This document shows positions 17,523 through 25,180 of a stretch of DNA of 64,000 nt, one piece after another. Made by a program: the position numbers and the translations under genes. Position 1 is the stretch's first letter. Each line of letters starts with the position of its first letter. The notes below the pieces were generated by a model. The model worked only from the letters and a program-made list of their open reading frames with translations, did not search any database and had not been told where the DNA came from. The DNA is from an uncultured Paracoccaceae bacterium. GTDB taxonomy: Bacteria > Pseudomonadota > Alphaproteobacteria > Rhodobacterales > Rhodobacteraceae. The stretch is taken from positions 1 to 64,000 of the forward strand of contig CALKXV010000002.1 in NCBI GenBank assembly GCA_938005545.1. Reading direction: 5' to 3'.

Positions 17523-18803
17523 TTAGGAGTTTGGTGAGGGCGAGACATCGATCCTGTGGCTCGCAACCCATGTACCCAACACGCGGCCTTCCATGCGAGC
17601 TTCGTCGAAGGGGGTGTTTTTGGATTTGGACTGGAGCTTGAAGCGATCCATCACAAAGGGCGCATCGGGGTCGAACAGGACAAGATCTGCTGGGGCTCCG
17701 GCGGTCAGACGGCCCGACGTAAGTCCGAAACGTTTTGCCGGGTTGAGCGATAGCGCGCGCCAGAGTGTGGGAAGGTCCATCTGTCGTGCGTGGTACAGGC
17801 GCATCGAGGCTGGCAACAGGGTTTCCAGTCCAATGGCACCCGAGGCCGCTTCTTCGAAGGGCAAACGTTTGCTTTCTTCGTCTTGAGGCGTGTGCATTGA
17901 GGATATGACATCGATCAGGCCGGAAGCGACGGCGTTTACCGAAGCCACACGATCATCTTCGGACCGAAGCGGCGGTTTGACCTTAAAGAAGGTGCGATAG
18001 TCACCAACGTCCAGCTCGTTCAACGTCAGGTGATGGATCGAGACGCCCGCCGTCACGTCGTGGCCGGCTTCTTTTGCACGGCGCAACCGGGTAATTGCGC
18101 GGATCGTCGTCACTTGGTCGGCATGATAGCGACCACCTGCCATCTCGACGATTGAGATATCGCGATCGAGCCCCATGCGTTCAGCCAAAGGTGACACCGA
18201 CGGGATGCCTCTCAGTGCTGCGAACTTGCCGCTGGTTGCAGCGGCACCAGCCGAGAGCGTGGGGTCCTGCGGATGTCCGACAACAAGTGCGCCGAGCGAC
18301 GCAGCATAGGACATACAACGCGAGAAGACTTTCGGATTCTCGATGACCCGGTCGCAATCGGTGAAGGCCACAGCACCTGCATCAAGCAGGAATCCGATCT
18401 CGGCCATTTCGCGGCCATCGCGGCTTCGGGTCAGAGCCGCCATGGGCAGAACATTGACCGGGGCGGCTTCATTGGCGCGGCGCCGGACGAACTCAAGCAC
18501 TTCCGGTGTATCGATGGCGGGCAAAGTGTCGGGCCGGGTGACAATTGTCGTGACGCCTCCGGCTGCGGCGGCAAGACCGGCGGTACGAAAACTTTCCTTA
18601 TGGCGTTCACCTGGTTCCGAGACCTTAACGCCGATATCGACGATGCCGGGGGCCAGGCATTTGCCGTCGCAGTCAATTTGGGTCGCGCCGTCCAAACCTT
18701 GCGGGCCCGCAATCAAACCGTCCTTGATGGCCAGCGTGCCAATCGTGTCGGTGCCCTTCTCGGGATCAATCAGGCGAGCGTTGGTGAATATCGTCGGCGT
18801 CAT
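17523..18803 (-). CDS. dihydroorotase-like protein lacking metal ligands (PyrC'/PyrX type)
   Basis: A 426-aa amidohydrolase-fold protein in a pyr cluster. Active dihydroorotases begin their metal site with HxH after a PG-hydrophobic-D stretch. Here that segment reads PGIVDIGVKVSEPG, with no histidines. The position usually occupied by the catalytic Asp (TDHAPH) reads SSMHTPQDEE. The HHL motif in SIHHLTL persists. Such degenerate copies next to pyrB are known in Pseudomonas, where they are structural partners of aspartate carbamoyltransferase, not catalysts. That role is inferred here. If so, a second, true dihydroorotase gene should be elsewhere in the genome. One gene, for a 178-aa membrane protein, separates it from pyrB. 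Confidence 0.87.
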   Translation of the reverse strand: MTPTIFTNARLIDPEKGTDTIGTLAIKDGLIAGPQGLDGATQIDCDGKCLAPGIVDIGVKVSEPGERHKESFRTAGLAAAAGGVTTIVTRPDTLPAIDTPEVLEFVRRRANEAAPVNVLPMAALTRSRDGREMAEIGFLLDAGAVAFTDCDRVIENPKVFSRCMSYAASLGALVVGHPQDPTLSAGAAATSGKFAALRGIPSVSPLAERMGLDRDISIVEMAGGRYHADQVTTIRAITRLRRAKEAGHDVTAGVSIHHLTLNELDVGDYRTFFKVKPPLRSEDDRVASVNAVASGLIDVISSMHTPQDEESKRLPFEEAASGAIGLETLLPASMRLYHARQMDLPTLWRALSLNPAKRFGLTSGRLTAGAPADLVLFDPDAPFVMDRFKLQSKSKNTPFDEARMEGRVLGTWVASHRIDVSPSPNS

Positions 18804-18815
18804 AGGGATCAGGTG

Positions 18816-19352
18816 TCAGAAGACGGCAAAAAGCACAAGAGCGGCAGCAATGATCAACGCGCCGAGCGCAATGAACCAAGAGCCTTTGTGTTGTGGAAGA
18901 TGTGCGGTGTTGGCGGAGGTTTCGGACGGTGTGATCTGTCCTTCGGCGGAGGCATTTGCAGGCGTCGGGGCACGTGGCTGGTTTCGCGGTTCGCGGAACA
19001 CGCCGATGAATTTAAGCGCGGGGTTGGGATCGAGCACCTGCGCGCTGCCGCCAAAAGCTGAGGACGGGATGAGCACGATCAAGTCAGTTAAAGCGTCAAG
19101 CGCGGCGCGCTTGCCCTTCAGGTCACTGTCCTCGATCCCGTAGCCTTCGGCGAGGTAGGCAGCAAGGCCCATGGAGGCTATGATCTTTGAGGGAAAAACT
19201 TCGACCTTGCTTGGGTCAAGCAACACGTCTTGTCCCAAAAGGCGCTCTACGTTCTGGGCGGTAATTGCCGATGACCCTTCGGGATCAAGGTCGGTTGCGA
19301 AGACGCGGACAAGCCCATGTTCGGTGGCTTCGATCTGATATGGATCGCTCAT
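18816..19352 (-). CDS. tail-anchored hypothetical protein between pyrB and the pyrC-like gene
   Basis: A 178-aa protein not assigned to a family. Residues 1-110 look like a soluble alpha/beta domain. A proline-, alanine- and threonine-rich linker of about 30 residues follows, and the C-terminus is a single hydrophobic helix (about 156-177) that would anchor it in the inner membrane facing the cytoplasm. It sits 12 bp before the pyrC-like gene and about 40 bp after pyrB, so all three are probably co-transcribed. It could tether pyrimidine enzymes to the membrane or be unrelated; nothing in the sequence decides. Confidence 0.65.
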   Translation of the reverse strand: MSDPYQIEATEHGLVRVFATDLDPEGSSAITAQNVERLLGQDVLLDPSKVEVFPSKIIASMGLAAYLAEGYGIEDSDLKGKRAALDALTDLIVLIPSSAFGGSAQVLDPNPALKFIGVFREPRNQPRAPTPANASAEGQITPSETSANTAHLPQHKGSWFIALGALIIAAALVLFAVF

Positions 19353-19391
19353 CTTTTCCTGGCTTTTGAGTGATCCTGACGCCCTGTCATG

Positions 19392-20348
19392 TTACACCAT
19401 GACCCCGGTTTCCTCGCGGGCCGCGCGCAGGTTTCGCGCCAGGAGGTTCATGGCGGCCATACGGACGGCCACACCCATTTCCACCTGTTCCTGAATGACC
19501 GAGCGGTTGATGTCGTCGGCAATGGTGCTGTCGATTTCCACACCACGGTTCATGGGGCCGGGATGCATAACGATGGCGTCGGGTTTTGCGTGGCTCAGCT
19601 TTTTCGCATCAAGGCCAAAACGGTGGTAATATTCACGCTCGGAGGGAATAAACCCGCCGTCCATCCGTTCTTTTTGTAACCGAAGCATCATGACAACATC
19701 GGCGTCTTTAAGACCCTCTTCCATCGTCGCGCAGACTTCTACGCCCCACTCAGCCGCGCCGGATGGCATCAGGGTTGGCGGGGCAACCAAGCGGATACGG
19801 TTTTCCATCTTCCCCAAGAGGTGAATGTTCGATCGCGCGACGCGGCTATGGGCAATGTCGCCGCATATGGCGATGACAAGACGATGCAGGCGACCCTTGG
19901 CCCGACGGATTGTCAGGGCATCAAGCAAGGCTTGGGTCGGATGTTCGTGCCTGCCGTCACCGGCGTTCAGAACGGCGCAATTCACCTTCTGGGCCAACAG
20001 GTTCACAGCGCCGGAGTTCGGGTGCCGCACGACCAACAGGTCCGGGTGCATGGCGTTCAGCGTTAAGGCCGTATCCACAAGGGTTTCACCCTTCTTGACC
20101 GATGACGCCTGCATATTCATGTTCATCACATCTGCACCCAATCGCAAACCCGCCAATTCGAAACTGGCTTGGGTGCGGGTCGAGTTTTCGAAGAACATGT
20201 TGATCTGAGTCAGGCCCGTCAGCGCGGTGTCATGTTTGACGTCACGACGATTCAGTTCAACGTAGGAATCGGCAAGATCGAGAACCGTTGTGATCTCGGC
20301 TGGCGCGAGGTGTTCAATGCCAAGAAGGTGACGGGCGCGAAAGCTCAT
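19392..20348 (-). CDS. pyrB: aspartate carbamoyltransferase catalytic subunit
   Basis: Catalyses carbamoyl phosphate + L-aspartate to N-carbamoyl-L-aspartate in de novo pyrimidine synthesis. At 318 aa it has the carbamoyl-phosphate loop [13 protein letters not shown], the [11 protein letters not shown] motif, [10 protein letters not shown] in the 240s loop and [12 protein letters not shown]. No pyrI gene is nearby, consistent with the class that pairs with a PyrC-type partner. The ATG at 20348 ([13 protein letters not shown]) matches the family start; an upstream in-frame codon at 20402 would add an atypical leader. It is divergent from the GbsR-type regulator. Confidence 0.95.
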   Translation of the reverse strand: MSFRARHLLGIEHLAPAEITTVLDLADSYVELNRRDVKHDTALTGLTQINMFFENSTRTQASFELAGLRLGADVMNMNMQASSVKKGETLVDTALTLNAMHPDLLVVRHPNSGAVNLLAQKVNCAVLNAGDGRHEHPTQALLDALTIRRAKGRLHRLVIAICGDIAHSRVARSNIHLLGKMENRIRLVAPPTLMPSGAAEWGVEVCATMEEGLKDADVVMMLRLQKERMDGGFIPSEREYYHRFGLDAKKLSHAKPDAIVMHPGPMNRGVEIDSTIADDINRSVIQEQVEMGVAVRMAAMNLLARNLRAAREETGVMV

Positions 20349-20432
20349 GGGGCTTCTATAGAACGGTGGTTCCTTCGTGGAAAGGCTTTCTAAAGGGCGC
20401 ATCTGCGATGCGACACGGTTTTTTGGGGGTGC

Positions 20433-20473
20433 TTGACATTTTCCGTAATTCTGTTATTTCAGTCTTAACAGAA
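20433..20473 (+). promoter_or_regulatory. promoter and palindromic operator of the GbsR-type operon
   Basis: A consensus -35 hexamer TTGACA at 20433-20438 is followed after 16 bp by a weak -10, TATTTC, at 20455-20460. A perfect 8-bp inverted repeat, TTCTGTTA (20449-20456) and TAACAGAA (20466-20473) with a 9-bp centre, overlaps the -10 and runs to within 14 bases of the regulator start codon. A repressor bound here would block the promoter, so autoregulation by the gene it precedes is likely (inference). Confidence 0.6.
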
Positions 20474-20486
20474 ATTGGAGACAATA

Positions 20487-21020
20487 GTGGAGCTAACGCC
20501 GGCAATGCAGGATTTTATCCTCCACTGGGGGGAAATGGGCACGAAGTGGGGGACCAATCGTTCGGTCGCTCAGATACACGCATTGCTGCATTTGTCCGAC
20601 GCCCCCCTGCCTGCCGATGAAATTGCCGAGACGTTGGGGATTGCGCGGTCGAACGTATCGACCGGCATAAAGGAGTTGCAGGCTTGGAAGCTGGTGAGCG
20701 TTGAGCGGCAATTGGGTGATCGCCGCGATCATTTTACCAGTGTGCGGGACATGTTTGATCTGGCGCTTGTGGTGATCGAGGGGCGGCGGGAACGGGAGTT
20801 TGCGCCGACGCTTGCGGCATTGGAAAAGGTTCTTGTCGAAGCACGTGAGGACGGAACCCCCGCCCCTAACGTGGGGCGGATCGAGGAAACGCTGGAAACC
20901 ATGCGTCTTTTTGATCGCTGGTATGCCGACGTCGCGCGGATGCCGCGCGCTGTGCATCTGGGGGCTTTAAGATTAGGCGCGAAAATCGCGCGGTTCCTTC
21001 CGGGGGCAAATAAGGCGTAA
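20487..21020 (+). CDS. GbsR/MarR-family transcriptional regulator
   Basis: A 177-aa winged-helix DNA-binding protein. It has LTPAMQDFILHWGEMGTKWG at the start and IAETLGIARSNVSTGIKELQ as the recognition helix region, both typical of GbsR-type MarR relatives, and a C-terminal helical dimerisation part. The GTG at 20487 has TTGGAGA five bases upstream; a TTG at 20475 inside that Shine-Dalgarno is less likely. It heads a four-gene plus-strand operon with a membrane protein, a desaturase and a frameshifted gene, and its promoter carries a palindrome suited to self-repression. The ligand is unknown; GbsR of Bacillus senses choline, but this should not be assumed here. Confidence 0.8.
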   Translation: MELTPAMQDFILHWGEMGTKWGTNRSVAQIHALLHLSDAPLPADEIAETLGIARSNVSTGIKELQAWKLVSVERQLGDRRDHFTSVRDMFDLALVVIEGRREREFAPTLAALEKVLVEAREDGTPAPNVGRIEETLETMRLFDRWYADVARMPRAVHLGALRLGAKIARFLPGANKA

Positions 21021-21044
21021 AAAATTTGGCTTGGAGTTTCAGTG

Positions 21045-21509
21045 ATGACAGAAGTAACTGTAAGTGATGATGGGAAAACCATCGCAAAGATAATCCCCTT
21101 TATCGCGGCCCTGACGCTTGCCCCGCTGGTTTTGGGCGCTCCAGCGTGGGGATTGATGTGGCTATCAGAGGAGTTCAATCTCTACTTTTCATTTGTGAAC
21201 TTCATCGTTGTTCTGCCGGCATTGGCTTTTTTCTTCGGAATACCGAGTTACATCGTTTTCGGCGCTCCGGCCTTTTGGCTTGCAATTCGACATGACGGAT
21301 CGACCGCCGCCGCCGCGCTTGTGGCTAACACGGTGTCGATCCCGTTTATTGTTCTGTGCTTTTATCTCTTTGTTGAACATGCCGAGATCAGCCTGCTCAT
21401 CGTCCTCTACCTCTTCTTTGGATCGGTCTTCGCTGCGATCTGGAGGTGGTTTTTCGGCAAGCTCTACCGCCGCTTTGCAAAGGAGGGTCCAAATGCCCAA
21501 CGCAATTGA
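21045..21509 (+). CDS. hypothetical four-helix membrane protein
   Basis: A 154-aa inner-membrane protein with hydrophobic segments at about 16-38, 47-74, 84-109 and 112-132 and a basic C-terminal tail (WRWFFGKLYRRF). No family is recognised. The ATG at 21045 has TTGGAG eight bases upstream. Its 3' end overlaps the start of the desaturase gene by 17 bases, and the desaturase ribosome binding site (AGGAGG, 21481-21486) lies inside this gene, so the two are coupled. It may assist the desaturase or be an independent part of a lipid-adaptation operon. Confidence 0.7.
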   Translation: MTEVTVSDDGKTIAKIIPFIAALTLAPLVLGAPAWGLMWLSEEFNLYFSFVNFIVVLPALAFFFGIPSYIVFGAPAFWLAIRHDGSTAAAALVANTVSIPFIVLCFYLFVEHAEISLLIVLYLFFGSVFAAIWRWFFGKLYRRFAKEGPNAQRN

Positions 21510-22314
21510 AAAAGCCCCGCGCGGTGTAATCTGGCATGATCTGACGTCGATGAATGCCTTGGACGTGATCCGCGAACTTACGCTGCCCTTGCCCTGGTTG
21601 GGATTGAGCCTCTGGCTCTTTTCGACACCGATGTGGGTACTGGGGTTTCCGGCGTCTTTCATGTTCTTCCTGTGCGCCTTGCGTCTCAATCACGAAGCGA
21701 TCCACAGCAATCTTGGGCTGTCGCGCGTGGGCGATCATCTGGTGATGCATGTCCTCAGCGCGATTATGGGTGCGTCGAACTCAGCTGTTTCTTACGGGCA
21801 TATGGTGCACCACAAGCACGCCATGGGTCCCGGAGATTTCGAGGGTAAATGCGGGCATATGTCGTTCCGGCAAGTTCTGCGCTATGGGCCGCGATTTCCG
21901 CTGGATGTGAACCACGCGGCATGGGTCGGGGGCACTCCGGCTTTACGCAAGCGCATCCTCATTGATTGGGGATTGAACGGCGTGGTGGTGGGCGCTGCAA
22001 TTCTGTTCAGTTGGCAATTTCTGTGGTTTCACGTCGCTGCGATGGGGATCGCGCAATGCCTGACTGCACTGTTCGCGGTTTGGATTACCCACCAAGGTCT
22101 TGGTGATAATGCGCTTGTTGCGCGGTCTCAGCGAGGGGTGTTGGCGCGGATCGCTTACTTGATGTTCTATCACCGCGAACACCACTTGTTTCCGAATGTG
22201 CCGGTCCGCCGGTTGCCCAAGCTTGCCGCACGATTGGACGCGAGCGTGCCGGGATATGCCCAAAGCCGCCGCGCCGTCGTTCCGTGGCTTGATCACGGGG
22301 AATTTGGCAGATGA
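21493..22314 (+). CDS. fatty acid desaturase family protein
   Basis: A 273-aa membrane di-iron enzyme. The three histidine boxes are clear: HEAIH (67-71), HMVHHKH (103-109) and HREHH (227-231), with a further His at 200 in the position often seen in this family. Hydrophobic pairs lie at about 32-62, 85-100 and 165-195. Relatives desaturate or hydroxylate acyl chains or carotenoids; the substrate is undetermined. A full AGGAGG sits seven bases before the ATG at 21493, so the start is firm. It lies in an operon under a GbsR-type regulator, and its TGA overlaps the ATG of the next, frameshifted gene. Confidence 0.88.
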   Translation: MPNAIEKAPRGVIWHDLTSMNALDVIRELTLPLPWLGLSLWLFSTPMWVLGFPASFMFFLCALRLNHEAIHSNLGLSRVGDHLVMHVLSAIMGASNSAVSYGHMVHHKHAMGPGDFEGKCGHMSFRQVLRYGPRFPLDVNHAAWVGGTPALRKRILIDWGLNGVVVGAAILFSWQFLWFHVAAMGIAQCLTALFAVWITHQGLGDNALVARSQRGVLARIAYLMFYHREHHLFPNVPVRRLPKLAARLDASVPGYAQSRRAVVPWLDHGEFGR

Positions 22315-23050
22315 CTTTGGCAGATGACCACAAACGCGTGTCCCAAAATGGCTTGCAACTGGCCGGTGGGCCCGACGATCTGACGCAACGTGCTTTGGTC
22401 TATCTCAACCTCTACCGGTCTTCTGGCGGTAATCATGTGTTTCCGCTTTTGGCGGCCCATGGCGCACTATGGGCGTCCAGACACTTTAAACGCGGCATGC
22501 GGATCAGCCGGATTTTTGCTCGCTTGGAATTGTTAGACCCCCAGCGTCGCCAAGACCGATTGGAAGAAGTTTCGGCATTCGCAAATGCAATGAAGGACAT
22601 CAACCGTCGTGTCTGCGTGGAGACTTACACGGCTTTTCACATGACGCGGCTTCGCGATCTGGATTGCATTTGTCAGTCAAAGAAAAACGCAGTTTATTCG
22701 AGGCGTTTTTCCTTTGGGAGCAGGATACAATTGTCGGGCCTGCCGTCGATGCAGCCGTTAAGGGTATGACATGGCCTTCGGTTCGCGCACTTGTCCTGCG
22801 CCCCCCGATTGGGTTCTCTTATTTCGGCCCTTTGTCCTGGCTTTGGTTTAGATCCTTCGCCAATAAGACAGAACGCGTTCAGCGTGGGTTGGAGGCCGCT
22901 TCGATTGCCGAAAGACGTGGTTGGGATCATGTTGAGCGCAGTTTGGTACGCTATCCGGGCATGCCCAGGAAAGTTTTGCAGAACCCGGACGCCTGTTTTG
23001 CCGATATCGCAAATCAACTGGGAATTGAGGTGGATGAGGGCAACAGATAA
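22311..23050 (+). pseudogene. frameshifted gene of unknown function, last in the desaturase operon
   Basis: The frame opened by the ATG at 22311 reads sensibly to MTRLRDLD near 22664. It then turns into an implausible cysteine- and arginine-rich tail ending at 22769. A second frame (22664-23050) continues naturally from LHLSVKEKRSLFEAFFLWEQ to a stop at 23050. Adding one T in GATTG at 22662-22666 (to GATTTG) would join them into one protein of 246 aa. The joined product is helical and soluble, with no recognised domain. Either the gene is broken, the assembly lacks one base, or a shift is programmed; the absence of a slippery heptamer at the junction favours the first two. Confidence 0.65.
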
Positions 23051-23142
23051 CTGCAACCAGCGGTGCGTTTGAACACGAGGAAACTGGGAATACTGGCACG
23101 CTAAATTCGCGCGAAGACACCCCTGATTGCAGCAACTACGCT

Positions 23143-23197
23143 TGTGTATAAGTCTGTGGAAAACGGCAAGAGTGCATACCCACACTATATCTAGTGT
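23143..23197. promoter_or_regulatory. two DnaA-like boxes next to an NrdR-like box
   Basis: Three motifs lie within 55 bp in the spacer between the convergent frameshifted gene and gshA. TGTGTATAA (23143-23151) is the complement of a consensus DnaA box, TTATACACA. TGTGGAAAA (23155-23163) is the complement of the relaxed box TTTTCCACA. ACACTATATCTAGTGT (23182-23197) is a palindrome matching the NrdR box pattern ACACwATATnTwGTGT. Such sites normally precede ribonucleotide reductase genes, but none is here. Confidence 0.45.
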
Positions 23198-23227
23198 GTG
23201 GCACGATTGCCGCATCTAGGGCCGTTG

Positions 23228-24598
23228 TCAGTAGCTGTATTCGCCAAAAACCTTCGTTACATCCCCGTCCCAGTCTGTTTCATAGCGTCGGATCAGCTCG
23301 TCTGCGGGTGTTTCGCCGGTTTCGAGTGTTTCTTTCAAGGCGTTCAGGAAATGCGTCTCGTCCGGAAGCAATCCCCCTGCGCCAGGCATGGCGCGGGCTT
23401 TTAGCCCGGCCTCGGCGATGTCGACGACTTGAGCCGCAAGGGTGCGCATGTTGATGCCATCTACCTCTGCGGCCAACCCGTCAACAGAGGCGGCAATGCG
23501 CATTTTTTCGCGGGTTTCCGCATTCCAATCCTTGGCCAAATCCCACGAGGCATCGAGCGATGGTTGATCGTAGATCAGTCCGACCCAGAACGCAGGCAAC
23601 GCACAAAGACGCCGCCAAGGCCCCCCATCAGCACCACGCATTTCGATGAATTTTTTGACGCGTGCTTCGGGGAATATTGTGGTCAGATGGTCGGCCCAAT
23701 CGGACATCAGGGGCTTTTCGCCTGGCAGGGCCGGCAATTCGCCCTTCATGAAGTCGCGGAACGACATGCCCAGTGCATCGATATAAACACCGTCGCGGTA
23801 GACGAAGTACATTGGCACATCCAGAGCATAGTCGACCCAACGCTCAAACCCAAACCCGTCTTCGAACACAAATGGCAGGGTGCCGGTGCGCGCATCATCA
23901 AGGTTGCGCCAAATGCGCGAGCGCCAACTTTTGTGGCCATTCAACTTGCCGTCGAAGAAAGGTGAGTTCGCGAACAACGCGGTCGCAACAGGTTGCAGAG
24001 CCAGTGCCACGCGCATCTTCTGAACCATGTCGGCTTCGGTGGCGAAATCGAGGTTCACCTGAACTGTGCAGGTTCGACGCATCATCTGGGTGCCGTGGGT
24101 CCCGACCTTGCCCATATAGGCGTCCATCAACTTGTAGCGACCTTTTGGCATCAAAGGCATGTCGTCGTGAGACCAATGTGGTGCTGCGCCCAAACCGATA
24201 AAACGCGCACCAATGTCGTCGGCAACAGATTGAACTTCGACAAGGTGTTCGTTTACCTCATCACAGGTTTGGTGAATGGTTTCCAAAGGCGCGCCAGAGA
24301 GCTCCAATTGACCACCCGGTTCAAGCGAGACATTCGCACCGTCCTTGGTGAGGCCGATAATCTTGCCAGCTTCTTCGACGGGCGCCCAGTCATAGCGATC
24401 ACGCAGGCCTTCCAGAACCGCGCGGATCGAACGTTCGCCGTCATAGGGCAGCGGCATCAATGTGTCTTTGCAATAGCCGAACTTTTCATGTTCGGTCCCG
24501 ATGCGCCAATCGTCTTTCGGCTTACAGCCGTCGGCCAGATACTCGGCCAGTTGTTCGTGCCGTTCAATGAGTGCGCCGCCGGATTGGGGGATGGACAT
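23228..24598 (-). CDS. gshA: glutamate-cysteine ligase (plant/alphaproteobacterial type)
   Basis: First enzyme of glutathione synthesis, joining glutamate and cysteine with ATP. The 456-aa protein belongs to the GCS2 group shared by alphaproteobacteria and plants. Signatures include DDWRIGTEHEKFGYC near the N-terminus, LEPGGQLELSGAPLETIHQT, MRRTCTVQVNLDFATEADM and the FIEMRGADGGPWRRLCALPA block. The start is the ATG at 24598. The upstream genes on the same strand (a 183-aa membrane protein, a 63-aa frame and rsmE) are closely packed, so gshA probably belongs to the rsmE operon. Downstream, across 177 bp, lie the NrdR/DnaA-like sites. Confidence 0.95.
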   Translation of the reverse strand: MSIPQSGGALIERHEQLAEYLADGCKPKDDWRIGTEHEKFGYCKDTLMPLPYDGERSIRAVLEGLRDRYDWAPVEEAGKIIGLTKDGANVSLEPGGQLELSGAPLETIHQTCDEVNEHLVEVQSVADDIGARFIGLGAAPHWSHDDMPLMPKGRYKLMDAYMGKVGTHGTQMMRRTCTVQVNLDFATEADMVQKMRVALALQPVATALFANSPFFDGKLNGHKSWRSRIWRNLDDARTGTLPFVFEDGFGFERWVDYALDVPMYFVYRDGVYIDALGMSFRDFMKGELPALPGEKPLMSDWADHLTTIFPEARVKKFIEMRGADGGPWRRLCALPAFWVGLIYDQPSLDASWDLAKDWNAETREKMRIAASVDGLAAEVDGINMRTLAAQVVDIAEAGLKARAMPGAGGLLPDETHFLNALKETLETGETPADELIRRYETDWDGDVTKVFGEYSY

Positions 24599-24628
24599 GA
24601 GAGAGGCCTCTTTGGCTGTTTGACGGGT

Positions 24629-25180
24629 TCAGTCGCGCGAATTTGGGGGCAAGTCAATCGAAGGTGTCTGTGCGCTGGTCCACACAAGGTGCTCGCTTTC
24701 TTCGGTGATGGTGGACGCACGAATGACGGCTTCGTAATCCGCCCCTTTCAAAACAGTCAAAGCATCGAACAAAGCACCGGCGTTTTCGGCATCGCCGGGA
24801 ATGGTAAGGCGCTGGCCTTCGCGGTCGGTGAATTCCCAATAGAAATCCGACGCGGCAGGCCCAAGGCTTGTGGTGCGGACCTTGACGCGGATCAATTCAT
24901 TGATCGAAATGGCACCGCCACTCATTGGACCAAGATAGGTGATGCGGCGCTCGTCAACTTCGACCACACCCACACCACCTGAATCGTAAGGCAAGCGGGC
25001 ACGGCGCACACCTTCGATAAACAATGCGGCGCCAACAAGCGCGCCCGCATAGGACATGTATTTCAGGAAACCGATGTTCATAACGGCTGCTTGGAGTGAG
25101 CCCAACAAGATGATGCCCGCGACAATCGCTTCGCGCCATTTATAGAGGAAAGCTCTGACTTCAGGACGGATGAAATTCAT
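24629..25180 (-). CDS. hypothetical membrane protein
   Basis: A 183-aa protein with two N-terminal transmembrane helices (about 17-33 and 37-57) and a soluble cytoplasmic part of about 120 residues that looks beta-rich (YDSGGVGVVEVDERRITYLG). The C-terminus is acidic and polar. No family assignment can be made beyond a conserved-looking Rhodobacterales-type hypothetical. The ATG at 25180 overlaps the stop of the preceding 63-aa frame, and gshA follows after 30 bp. It is probably co-transcribed with rsmE and gshA. Confidence 0.7.
   Translation of the reverse strand: MNFIRPEVRAFLYKWREAIVAGIILLGSLQAAVMNIGFLKYMSYAGALVGAALFIEGVRRARLPYDSGGVGVVEVDERRITYLGPMSGGAISINELIRVKVRTTSLGPAASDFYWEFTDREGQRLTIPGDAENAGALFDALTVLKGADYEAVIRASTITEESEHLVWTSAQTPSIDLPPNSRD

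Noticed and set aside
22664-22700. Programmed frameshift site in the broken gene
   Set aside because: No slippery heptamer or downstream pseudoknot is evident; the five-A run at 22683-22687 would not restore the natural junction as well as one added T.
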